Shown piece by piece: positions 1 through 5,839 of a stretch of DNA of 14,222 nucleotides. Position 1 is the first letter of the stretch; each line of letters begins with the position of its first letter. The translations under genes were made by a program, and so were the position numbers. The stretch lies in NCBI GenBank assembly GCA_030681075.1, contig JAUXUE010000012.1:1-14222 (forward strand), read 5' to 3'. This DNA comes from Candidatus Amesbacteria bacterium (GTDB taxonomy: Bacteria; Patescibacteriota; Microgenomatia; CAZETR01; Amesbacteraceae). Under the pieces are notes generated by a model. The model was not told the DNA's origin. It did no database searches and saw only the letters and a program-made list of their open reading frames with translations.

Positions 1-1
1 A

Positions 2-151
2 TTAAAAATTAAAAATTATAAATTAAAAATTTTAACTGAATTGGGTTACTGGCATGAAGACAAAAAGCATGTAGGTAATCTCGACGATCTCATCGAATCT
101 CTCTCCGAACGTCCCCTGCATGCACACAAAATCCTAAACAAGCTCCGATAA
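2..151 (+). CDS. Possible 3' end of an unknown gene, cut by the window edge
   Basis: Frame 2 is open from the left edge to a TAA at 149-151, giving 49 residues. The last 40 or so look protein-like: mixed, charged, containing the segment WHEDKKHVGNLDDLIESL and ending in a basic helix. The first dozen codons come from an almost pure A/T stretch (1-34) that encodes mainly Lys, Ile and Leu, so the real coding part may be shorter. No family is recognised and no start is visible. Two hairpins follow directly (164-186 and 195-219), which is what the end of a transcription unit would look like. It could also be chance coding capacity. Confidence 0.3.
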   Translation, partial: LKIKNYKLKILTELGYWHEDKKHVGNLDDLIESLSERPLHAHKILNKLR

Positions 152-163
152 CTCCCTCTCATT

Positions 164-186
164 CTCCCTCTTAATCTAAGAGGGAG
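164..186 (+). terminator. Hairpin after the left-edge reading frame
   Basis: The arms CTCCCTCTT (164-172) and AAGAGGGAG (178-186) are perfectly complementary over 9 bp around a 5-nt loop. No T-run follows, so on its own it is a weak intrinsic terminator. It may instead protect a 3' end or work with the next hairpin. Confidence 0.5.
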
Positions 187-194
187 ACGCCATA

Positions 195-224
195 GACTTC
201 CACCTGGAAGGTGGAAGTCATTTT
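195..224 (+). terminator. Intrinsic terminator upstream of the glyS promoter
   Basis: GACTTCCACC (195-204) pairs perfectly with GGTGGAAGTC (210-219) over 10 bp with a 5-nt loop, followed by ATTTT. It lies just before the glyS promoter and would insulate glyS from upstream transcription. The CTTCCAC/GTGGAAG arms recur in the hairpin after ftsW (7925-7945). Confidence 0.75.
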
Positions 225-226
225 AC

Positions 227-245
227 TTGACAATAATGTTATACT
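227..245 (+). promoter_or_regulatory. Probable promoter of the T-box/glyS transcript
   Basis: There is an extended -10 element, TG at 237-238 followed by TATACT at 240-245 (5 of 6 to consensus), which predicts transcription starting around 251-253, exactly at the foot of the T-box stem I. A perfect TTGACA lies at 227-232 but is only 7 nt from TATACT. It would need another -10 further right (for example TACTAG at 248-253, spacing 15), so which pairing is used cannot be settled from sequence. Confidence 0.5.
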
Positions 246-250
246 AATAC

Positions 251-370
251 TAGGTGAGGAAAGCTTTGGCAAGCTGGAGCCTAAGACAGAACTAAAAAGA
301 AGCAACTAGGGTGGAACCACGAGACACACTCGTCCCTTGCGAAATATTTTTCGCAGTGGCGAGTTTTTTG
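251..370 (+). promoter_or_regulatory. Glycine T-box riboswitch with very short stem I, transcription attenuator
   Basis: The T-box AGGGTGGAACCACG is at 308-321. It folds as a textbook antiterminator: AGGG (308-311) pairs with CCCT (334-337), ACGAG (319-323) pairs with CTCGT (329-333), and the 7-nt bulge TGGAACC (312-318) lies between them. The bulge TGGA is complementary to the tRNA 3' end UCCA, which fits the U discriminator of bacterial tRNA-Gly. The competing terminator uses CTCG (329-332) with CGAG (360-363) and GCGAAA (339-344) with TTTCGC (349-354), ending in T6 (364-369). Stem I seems reduced to about 33 nt: TAGG (251-254) with CCTA (280-283) and AGCTT (262-266) with AAGCT (271-275). 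Glycine codons are present both in its loop (GGC 268-270) and in its internal loop (GGA 276-278). No stem II or III is visible. Uncharged tRNA-Gly should stabilise the antiterminator and let glyS be read. Confidence 0.88.
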
Positions 371-385
371 TTGTAATATAAACAT

Positions 386-1771
386 ATGAAAGATAATTTA
401 ATGGAAAAGATAGTTAGCCTCTGCAAGAGGCGGGGCTTTGTGTTTCCAACGTCTGAAATTTATGGCGGGCTCATAAGCTCATATGATTATGGTCCGGTAG
501 GAGCTGCCCTGATTCGTAACATCCGTAATCTCTGGTGGAAAGAGTTCATTGAAAGGCGCGACGATATGGTGGGATTAGATTCACAGATAATCTTACATCC
601 CAGAACTTGGGAAGCCTCTGGACATGTCGCAAACTTCAATGAGCCCATGATTGAGGATAAAAAGACTAATAAACGCTATAGAGCAGACCATCTGATTGAG
701 AATTGGATTAAAGACAAAGAACAATTCGCTGATTTAGTAGTTGAAAACTTTACATTTGAAGAAATGGGAAAGTTTATTATAGATAATAAAGTAAAAAGTC
801 CCGAAGGAAATGATTTGAGTAGTCCAAAGAAGTTCAATCAACTTTTTAACACCAGTATTGGAGTTATTGAAGACGCCAAGTTTGAAGTTTATTTGCGTGG
901 GGAAACGGCCCAAGGTATTTTTTCTGATTTTAAAAATATTTTAGACTCGACAAGAATAAAGTTCCCTTTTGGAGTCGGCCAAATTGGGAAAAGCTTTAGG
1001 AATGAAATTACTACAGGACAATTTGTGTTTAGAACACTAGAGTTTGAACAAGCAGAGATAGAATATTTCTTTGATCCAGAAGTTTCAGATTGGGAGAAAC
1101 TAATGGACGAATGGAAGTTGCAAATGATTTCATTTGTAACCAAAGTGTTGGGAATTAAGAACGAAAATCTTCGTTGGCGAAGACATACTGATAAAGAGAG
1201 AAGTCACTATAGTAAAGACACTTATGATTTAGATTATAACTATCCGTTTGGATGGAAAGAATTATGGGGTATTGCCTATCGAACTGATTATGATTTAAAG
1301 CAACATGCTCAGTTCTCTGGAGTTGAGCTCAACTATCGTGATCCAATTACAAATAAAGTTTTTATACCACACGTAATTGAGCCAGCAGTCGGTATAAATA
1401 GATTATTTTTCATCACGCTTTGTGATGCCTATACCGAAGAAGGAGATAGAATATTCTTGAAATTTAATCCTAAAATTGCACCGTATAAAGTAGCGGTTTT
1501 TCCCTTGGTTGCAAATAAGCCAGAATTAGTAAGTAAAGCGAGAAGAATATATGAAGATTTGAAAGAGAAGCTTGTAGTTACATGGGATGACCGCGGTAAT
1601 ATAGGAAAGAGATATTATTCTCAAGATGAAATCGGGACCCCGTGGTGCGTGACTGTCGATTATCAGACGCTGGAAGACGAGACAGTGACCGTCCGTGACC
1701 GTGACACAGCCACTCAAATACGTATGCCCATATCAGACCTTGACAGTTATTTTCAAAATAAGCTAAAGTAA
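386..1771 (+). CDS. glyS: Glycyl-tRNA synthetase, single-chain class II type
   Basis: This cytoplasmic enzyme charges tRNA-Gly with glycine using ATP. It is the homodimeric (alpha2) type found in eukaryotes, archaea and many bacteria, not the two-subunit GlyQ/GlyS type. The family hallmarks are visible: SSYDYGPVG at 31-39, the glycine-binding RGETAQGIF at 171-179, motif 2 with FRNE at 204-207, motif 3 IEPAVGINR at 331-339, and a C-terminal anticodon-binding domain from about residue 365 (APYKVAVFPL). At 461 residues the length is normal for bacteria. The start at 386 has no Shine-Dalgarno, and ATG 401, five codons in, is an equally plausible start (MEKIVSLCKRRGF). The glycine T-box directly upstream independently supports the substrate. 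Only 4 nt separate it from the next gene, so the two are probably cotranscribed. Confidence 0.96.
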   Translation: MKDNLMEKIVSLCKRRGFVFPTSEIYGGLISSYDYGPVGAALIRNIRNLWWKEFIERRDDMVGLDSQIILHPRTWEASGHVANFNEPMIEDKKTNKRYRADHLIENWIKDKEQFADLVVENFTFEEMGKFIIDNKVKSPEGNDLSSPKKFNQLFNTSIGVIEDAKFEVYLRGETAQGIFSDFKNILDSTRIKFPFGVGQIGKSFRNEITTGQFVFRTLEFEQAEIEYFFDPEVSDWEKLMDEWKLQMISFVTKVLGIKNENLRWRRHTDKERSHYSKDTYDLDYNYPFGWKELWGIAYRTDYDLKQHAQFSGVELNYRDPITNKVFIPHVIEPAVGINRLFFITLCDAYTEEGDRIFLKFNPKIAPYKVAVFPLVANKPELVSKARRIYEDLKEKLVVTWDDRGNIGKRYYSQDEIGTPWCVTVDYQTLEDETVTVRDRDTATQIRMPISDLDSYFQNKLK

Positions 1772-1775
1772 GTAG

Positions 1776-2273
1776 ATGAAGGATCTTTGGCCAATATTGG
1801 TTGCAGTCATAGTTTTGGTTGCAGCCTCTGGTGTCATCTGGATAGCCAAGAAAAATGGGGGTCAGCTTCCACTTCCATCTCCGTCTCCTGAGCCTGTTGC
1901 AGCAGTCCAGCTGAGTTCTGATAAGTATCCTACAGTTTCAATGGATTTTAGTACTGACGGAAATTATGTAACGGTCAATGTCGACAATATAAATGCTGAG
2001 CAACTTGAATACAATTTGATATATGAGGCGACAGTCAAGGGCAATGTCATCCAGACAGGTGTCAATGCTTCACAAAATCTCAAAGGCAAGAAGACTTATA
2101 CTCAAAAACAATTACTGGGCAGTGAATCGAGTGGAAAATTCACATATCATACCAAGATTAAGAATGCAGTCATGGAGCTTACTCTTCGCGAAGCCAAAGG
2201 AGGCTCAGTCTACTCTGCGACTTATCCTTTTGAAGTCACTCCAGGGAAATCTTCAGAGCTAAAGGCTAATTAA
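1776..2273 (+). CDS. Unknown protein with N-terminal membrane anchor and extracytoplasmic domain
   Basis: This 165-residue protein belongs to no family I recognise. It has one hydrophobic segment at about 5-25 (PILVAVIVLVAASGVIWIA), then a basic KK, then a Pro/Ser-rich linker (LPLPSPSPEP, about 32-41). From about residue 45 there is a polar domain of about 120 residues that alternates hydrophobic and polar residues, rich in Thr, Val and Tyr, suggesting a beta-sandwich. It has no cysteines and no lipobox. The positive residues after the helix are few (KK at 26-27), so orientation is uncertain, but a short N-terminus with a Pro-rich linker usually means the domain faces outside. The gene starts 4 nt after glyS without a clear SD and is probably transcribed with it. 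It could be an envelope or pilus-associated accessory protein, but nothing in the sequence fixes its job. Confidence 0.75.
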   Translation: MKDLWPILVAVIVLVAASGVIWIAKKNGGQLPLPSPSPEPVAAVQLSSDKYPTVSMDFSTDGNYVTVNVDNINAEQLEYNLIYEATVKGNVIQTGVNASQNLKGKKTYTQKQLLGSESSGKFTYHTKIKNAVMELTLREAKGGSVYSATYPFEVTPGKSSELKAN

Positions 2274-2284
2274 TTTTATTTTTC

Positions 2285-2302
2285 AAAACTTCGTGTTTTT
2301 TT
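2285..2302 (+). terminator. Possible weak terminator before mraZ
   Basis: AAAAC (2285-2289) and GTTTT (2295-2299) can form a 5-bp stem with a 5-nt loop, and a T-run continues to 2302. The stem is A/T rich and weak, so termination here would be partial at best. Confidence 0.3.
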
Positions 2303-2306
2303 GGCC

Positions 2307-2333
2307 TTGACGCGTGTGAAAAAAAGGTAGATA
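2307..2333 (+). promoter_or_regulatory. Possible dcw cluster promoter ahead of mraZ
   Basis: TTGACG (2307-2312, 5 of 6 to the -35 consensus) is followed 15 nt later by TAGATA (2328-2333, 4 of 6). The spacing is short. A second candidate -10, TATAGA at 2348-2353, would give an almost leaderless mRNA but has no good -35. Either way the promoter overlaps the repeats at 2321-2360, as expected if MraZ represses it. Confidence 0.4.
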
Positions 2334-2360
2334 GTGGTATGAAGTGGTATAGAATGGTAT
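2321..2360 (+). repeat. Four 10-bp direct repeats, probable MraZ operator
   Basis: GGTA occurs exactly every 10 bp at 2326, 2336, 2346 and 2356. The last three units are nearly identical (AGTGGTAT, AGTGGTAT, AATGGTAT); the first (AAGGTAG) is degenerate. The known MraZ operators of Escherichia coli (TGGGN with 5-nt spacers) and Mollicutes (AAAGTG-type boxes) have the same architecture of short direct repeats once per helical turn just upstream of mraZ. Here the final unit runs into the mraZ ATG (2359-2361). Autoregulation is an inference from this position and periodicity. Confidence 0.75.
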
Positions 2361-2766
2361 GTTTATAGGCCGTCACAATCATCATCTCGAAGAAAAAGGA
2401 CGACTCTCAGTCCCGAAGAAATTTCGGGCCCAGCTAGAAAATGGTGCAATATTGAGCCAAGGCCTAGATGGATGTCTATTTCTCTATCCAAAATCAGCTT
2501 GGATGGAATTAATCGACAAACTAAATCAAATGCCTCTGACCCGGGCCGATTCGCGAAACTTCTTAAGAAGCCTTAGCTATGGGGCAGTCGAGGTGGAAAT
2601 TGATTCTTTGGGAAGAATATTAATTCCAGATTATTTGAAAAACTTTGCACAAATCAAATCTGATTGTGTTATCGCAGGAGCAATAGAGCGAATCGAAATC
2701 TGGGATATGGCTACTTTTGAGAAATTTAATACCAAAATTAATGAACAGCCAAAAGACTTTATATGA
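2359..2766 (+). CDS. mraZ: MraZ, transcriptional regulator of the division/cell wall cluster
   Basis: MraZ is a DNA-binding protein of the SpoVT/AbrB fold that forms ring oligomers and regulates its own operon. The protein has 135 residues, slightly shorter than the usual 140-150. It shows the typical start MFIG, the first conserved motif EEKGRLSVPKKFR (11-23) and the second, DSLGRILIP (82-90), marking the two tandem AbrB-like repeats. The start at 2359 is fixed by the family N-terminus and has no SD; the mRNA leader may be very short. Four 10-bp repeats sit directly on the start region. Its TGA overlaps the rsmH ATG (ATGA at 2763-2766), so the two are translationally coupled. Confidence 0.95.
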   Translation: MFIGRHNHHLEEKGRLSVPKKFRAQLENGAILSQGLDGCLFLYPKSAWMELIDKLNQMPLTRADSRNFLRSLSYGAVEVEIDSLGRILIPDYLKNFAQIKSDCVIAGAIERIEIWDMATFEKFNTKINEQPKDFI

Positions 2767-3533
2767 GTAATTACCACACACCAGTCTTATTGGAACCAGC
2801 GGTCAATTATTTGAACGTCCGCAAGGATCGTAAATATATTGATGCCACTTTGGGTGGAGGAGGCCATTCGGCCTTAATAAAATCCCAAGGAGGTATGGTC
2901 TTGGGTATAGATCAGGATCAGGATGCCATAGATAATTCAAGAGAATGCGCAGATATAGTAGTCAAATCCAATTTTGTACACCTGGAGGAAATAGCCGCCA
3001 CATACAATTGGTTTCCCGTTTCGGGCGTATTATTGGATCTGGGCATGTCCATGCACCAGATTGTAGATTCCAAAAGAGGCTTTTCGTTTCAAAAAGAGGG
3101 ACCATTGGATATGAGAATGGGGGAAACGTCTGTGACAGCAGCTGAATTAGTAAATCAACTGACAGTTGGTCAGTTAGCCAGTATTTTGAAAGATTTTGGA
3201 GAGATTCCTGGAGCAAAATCATTAGCTTCTAAAATTGTAGCAAACAGATCTTATAGTACTACAGACCAATTAGCCAAAGTTTGCGGAAAGTGGTCACGGC
3301 AAGCGTTTCAAGCTCTGAGGATTGCCGTCAATGATGAATTGGGAGCATTGACCCAAGTAATACCCCAGATAAAAAATATCTTGGAGGTGGGTGGTCGGGC
3401 TGTAATCATAAGTTTTCACTCACTGGAAGATGGAATCGTAAAAAAAGAGTTTAAAAACTGGGGATTGTCATTAACAAAAAAACCCATTCAAGGAGAGCGG
3501 GGGAGCAAGCTCCGTGCTTTTGAAAAAATATGA
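2763..3533 (+). CDS. rsmH: 16S rRNA (cytosine1402-N4)-methyltransferase RsmH (MraW)
   Basis: RsmH methylates N4 of C1402 in 16S rRNA, using S-adenosylmethionine. The sequence shows the N-terminal HTPVLLEP (5-12), the SAM-binding DATLGGGGHS (27-36), the acidic GIDQDQDAI (48-56), LLDLGMSMHQ (90-99), RGFSFQKEGPLDMRM (105-119), RQAFQALRIAVNDEL (179-193), ISFHSLED (216-223) and the C-terminal SKLRAFEK. At 256 residues it is roughly 50 shorter than most homologues. The missing length is mainly in the inserted helical domain and in the stretch before the C-terminus, while the catalytic motifs are all present, so it should be active. It overlaps mraZ and ftsL by 4 nt each. Confidence 0.96.
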   Translation: MSNYHTPVLLEPAVNYLNVRKDRKYIDATLGGGGHSALIKSQGGMVLGIDQDQDAIDNSRECADIVVKSNFVHLEEIAATYNWFPVSGVLLDLGMSMHQIVDSKRGFSFQKEGPLDMRMGETSVTAAELVNQLTVGQLASILKDFGEIPGAKSLASKIVANRSYSTTDQLAKVCGKWSRQAFQALRIAVNDELGALTQVIPQIKNILEVGGRAVIISFHSLEDGIVKKEFKNWGLSLTKKPIQGERGSKLRAFEKI

Positions 3534-3799
3534 AGAAACTCATTTCCATTGCTGTAATTAATTTAGTACTCTTGATAATTCAATTTAGTCTGATCAGTCT
3601 AATTTCCAATGATGGAGAAAAAGTCTGGCAAGCAAACAACGAGCGTTTACAATTGGAGGCAGATAATCAAATCTTAAAGCAAAAAATATATACCGAATCG
3701 TCTTTGACTCAAATAAAGAATCAAGCAGACAAGAATAGTCTGACACCTATGAAAACTGAATTTTGGCGGACTGCGACAGTTGCCCAAATTATCCCATGA
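3530..3799 (+). CDS. ftsL: FtsL-like septal membrane protein
   Basis: This 89-residue single-pass protein has a transmembrane helix at about 5-27 and a probable coiled coil at about 35-60 (NNERLQLEADNQILKQKI), which is the topology of the FtsL/DivIC family. FtsL forms a trimer-like core with FtsB and FtsQ that activates FtsW/FtsI. Sequence conservation in this family is low, so the call rests mainly on size, topology and its position between rsmH and ftsI, the classic ftsL slot. The short tail ending TVAQIIP is in line with the poorly conserved end of FtsL. It overlaps rsmH and ftsI by ATGA junctions. No separate FtsB is seen in the window. Confidence 0.75.
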   Translation: MKKLISIAVINLVLLIIQFSLISLISNDGEKVWQANNERLQLEADNQILKQKIYTESSLTQIKNQADKNSLTPMKTEFWRTATVAQIIP

Positions 3800-5463
3800 A
3801 GTGGAGATATAGAATTTTAAACTTTTCATTTGCAGTATTGGCTGGGATATTGGTCGTTAAATTGGGATATTTACAAATTATCAAAGCCTCAGAACTATCC
3901 CAAACAGCCAAATCCCAAAGACAAAGCACACAAGTCATACCCAGTAGTCGTGGTGATATTGTAGCCTCAGACGGATTTGTCCTGGCTTCATCCTATAAAA
4001 AATATAAGCTTCAAGTGGATTCCAGATATTTTCCCAAGAAAAATGATGAGTATGCCAGACTATTACCACTTATAGGTTCTACAGCCAGTGCAAACCTGTA
4101 TTATAAATTATCTGATTCAAAAGCCTATTGGTTTACACTTCTGGACAATTTGAATGATGACCAAAAAAGAGTTATCGAAAGATTAAAAATTTCAGGATTA
4201 GAATGGGAATCGAGTGTCAGTCGTTGGTATCCGGAAGCCAGTGTCAGCGCTCACTTATTGGGATTTGTAGGAAAAAACGATGAAGGAAATCCCAAGGGTT
4301 ATTTTGGTCTGGAGGGCTTTTACGACCGTGAATTAAATGGACACCCCGGTAAAATTGTGGGTGAAAATGATGTATTTTCCAGGCCAATATTACTGGATGG
4401 TCAGGAATATGTCCCGGATATTCCAGGATCAGAACTTCAGACATCAATCGACAGAACATTACAATTTTTAGCTTATGAAAAGCTAAAGAAAGGCTTGGAA
4501 AAATATCAAGCAGTGTCGGGAACGATTTCGATAATGGAACCCTCTACAGGAAGGATTTTGGCCATGGTCAGTCTGCCAGATTATGATCCCAATAATTATA
4601 CTCAGAGCGATGATTCACTATATCGCAATCCCTTGATTGCAGATGCATTCGAGCCTGGTAGTACCTTTAAGGTTATAGTGATGGCTTCGGCACTCGATGC
4701 GGGAGTGGTTGATGAGAATACTAAATGTCCCATCTGTCGTGGTCCGGTAGCCGTGTCGGATGCTCTAATCAAAACCTGGAATGAAAAATATTATCCGGAT
4801 AGCACAATGACAGAGGTAATTCAGCATTCAGATAATGTCGGTATGGTATATGTAGGCAGAAAACTCGGTAAAGACAAACTATTATCTTATTTTGACAAAT
4901 TTGGATTTGGACAGGAGACGGGTATCGATCTCCAAGAGGAGACTGGAGCGCCCCTGAGAACAAAAGATCAATGGTATGAATTGGATGTATCCGCTAGTAC
5001 TTTTGGCCAAGGTATCGCAGTCACTCCTCTCCAAATGCTCCGGGCTGTAGGGGCAATAGCAAACAAAGGAATAATAATGACTCCAAGGGTGGTAGACTCT
5101 ATTGCCGGAAAGAAAGTAAATCAAAAAGCAGGTAATCAAATTATCTCAAATATTGCGGCTGCAAAAATGTCTAAAATGATGATCAATAGTGTAGACCGTG
5201 GAGAAGCCAAATGGGCGAAACCAGCAGGTTTTGTAGTAGCAGGTAAGACCGGTACAGCTCAAATTCCGGTATCTGGGCACTATGATAAGGTCAAGACGAT
5301 TGCCTCATTTGTGGGTTTTGCTCCTGCCGATAATCCAAAATTTGTGATGCTGGTTACACTTCGTGAACCCAAGACTTCGCCTTGGGGATCGGAAACGGCA
5401 GCCCCTCTGTGGTTTGAAATATCGCGTGACATTTTCCGTTATTTTGGCCTGGTGCCAAATTAA
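3796..5463 (+). CDS. ftsI: Septal penicillin-binding transpeptidase FtsI (class B PBP)
   Basis: FtsI crosslinks septal peptidoglycan peptides at the outer face of the membrane, working with FtsW. The 555-residue protein has an N-terminal signal anchor (about 8-28), the PBP dimerisation domain starting with SRGDIVASDG (51-60), and a transpeptidase domain with all three active-site motifs: STFK with catalytic Ser289 (289-292), SDN (345-347) and KTGT (484-487). The frame is open from an upstream ATG at 3763, but I chose ATG 3796: it gives the family N-terminus, a basic MKWRYR before the anchor, and an ATGA overlap with ftsL like those at neighbouring junctions. No C-terminal PASTA domain is present. 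It is followed after 16 nt by dgkA. Confidence 0.95.
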   Translation: MKWRYRILNFSFAVLAGILVVKLGYLQIIKASELSQTAKSQRQSTQVIPSSRGDIVASDGFVLASSYKKYKLQVDSRYFPKKNDEYARLLPLIGSTASANLYYKLSDSKAYWFTLLDNLNDDQKRVIERLKISGLEWESSVSRWYPEASVSAHLLGFVGKNDEGNPKGYFGLEGFYDRELNGHPGKIVGENDVFSRPILLDGQEYVPDIPGSELQTSIDRTLQFLAYEKLKKGLEKYQAVSGTISIMEPSTGRILAMVSLPDYDPNNYTQSDDSLYRNPLIADAFEPGSTFKVIVMASALDAGVVDENTKCPICRGPVAVSDALIKTWNEKYYPDSTMTEVIQHSDNVGMVYVGRKLGKDKLLSYFDKFGFGQETGIDLQEETGAPLRTKDQWYELDVSASTFGQGIAVTPLQMLRAVGAIANKGIIMTPRVVDSIAGKKVNQKAGNQIISNIAAAKMSKMMINSVDRGEAKWAKPAGFVVAGKTGTAQIPVSGHYDKVKTIASFVGFAPADNPKFVMLVTLREPKTSPWGSETAAPLWFEISRDIFRYFGLVPN

Positions 5464-5471
5464 GTTATAAT
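5444..5471 (+). promoter_or_regulatory. Possible internal promoter for dgkA-mraY-ftsW
   Basis: A perfect TATAAT is at 5466-5471, with TTGGCC (5444-5449, 4 of 6) 16 nt upstream, inside the 3' end of ftsI. The predicted start near 5478 is 2 nt from the dgkA ATG (5480), so the transcript would be practically leaderless. Confidence 0.5.
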
Positions 5472-5479
5472 GAACCTGT

Positions 5480-5839
5480 ATGCGGATACATACTATTTCG
5501 TTTAGACATGCTTGGGACGGAGTTTGGCATGCATGGCTAACACAGCCAAATTTCAGAGTCCATCTGACTTTCGCAAGCTTGGCCATAATTTTGGCTATTC
5601 TTCTAAAGCTCGATCATTGGGAATGGATGGTTCTTACGATGACTATAACCTTGGGACTTGTGGTCGAAATGATTAATACTGCTCTCGAATCTGTGGTTGA
5701 CTTGGTTACGACAGAATGGAAAATTTCTGCCAAGATGGCCAAAGATGTATCTGCCGGGGCAATGCTTGTCTATGCTATTGGATCGATTGTGGTTGGTGCC
5801 CTTCTGTTTATACCGAAGATATTATGGCTATATACTTAG
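5480..5839 (+). CDS. dgkA: Diacylglycerol kinase family protein, probable undecaprenol kinase
   Basis: DgkA-type kinases are small integral membrane enzymes with three transmembrane helices that phosphorylate a lipid alcohol with ATP. In Gram-positive bacteria the substrate is undecaprenol, which yields the peptidoglycan carrier lipid. The 119-residue protein has an N-terminal amphipathic region with NFRVH (24-28), the catalytic segment EMINTALESVVD (63-74) and the KMAKDVSAGAML signature (85-96), with membrane helices at about 30-44, 48-65 and 92-112. Its place between ftsI and mraY suggests a role in supplying undecaprenyl phosphate to MraY, which is inference. It has no SD. It overlaps the mraY start by 16 nt. 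Confidence 0.92.
   Translation: MRIHTISFRHAWDGVWHAWLTQPNFRVHLTFASLAIILAILLKLDHWEWMVLTMTITLGLVVEMINTALESVVDLVTTEWKISAKMAKDVSAGAMLVYAIGSIVVGALLFIPKILWLYT

Noticed and set aside
1..34. A/T-only stretch with a repeated ATTAAAAATT (1-10 and 22-31) as an origin or attachment site
   Set aside because: It is short, at the window edge, and has no DnaA boxes, integrase or tRNA nearby; simple A/T richness explains it.
889..1143. Antisense reading frame within glyS, and similar ones on the - strand across the window
   Set aside because: They lie opposite clear coding sequence, have no family motifs and no promoter or spacing that suggests expression.
3763..3795. An earlier ATG in frame with ftsI, adding 11 residues
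   Set aside because: The extra residues (MADCDSCPNYP) do not fit the family N-terminus and overlap ftsL deeply; ATG 3796 gives the ATGA junction seen at neighbouring genes.
5716..5823. An earlier ATG in frame with mraY, inside dgkA
   Set aside because: The 36 extra residues are Cys-rich and unlike MraY; they are an out-of-frame reading of dgkA. ATG 5824 opens directly on the first membrane helix.
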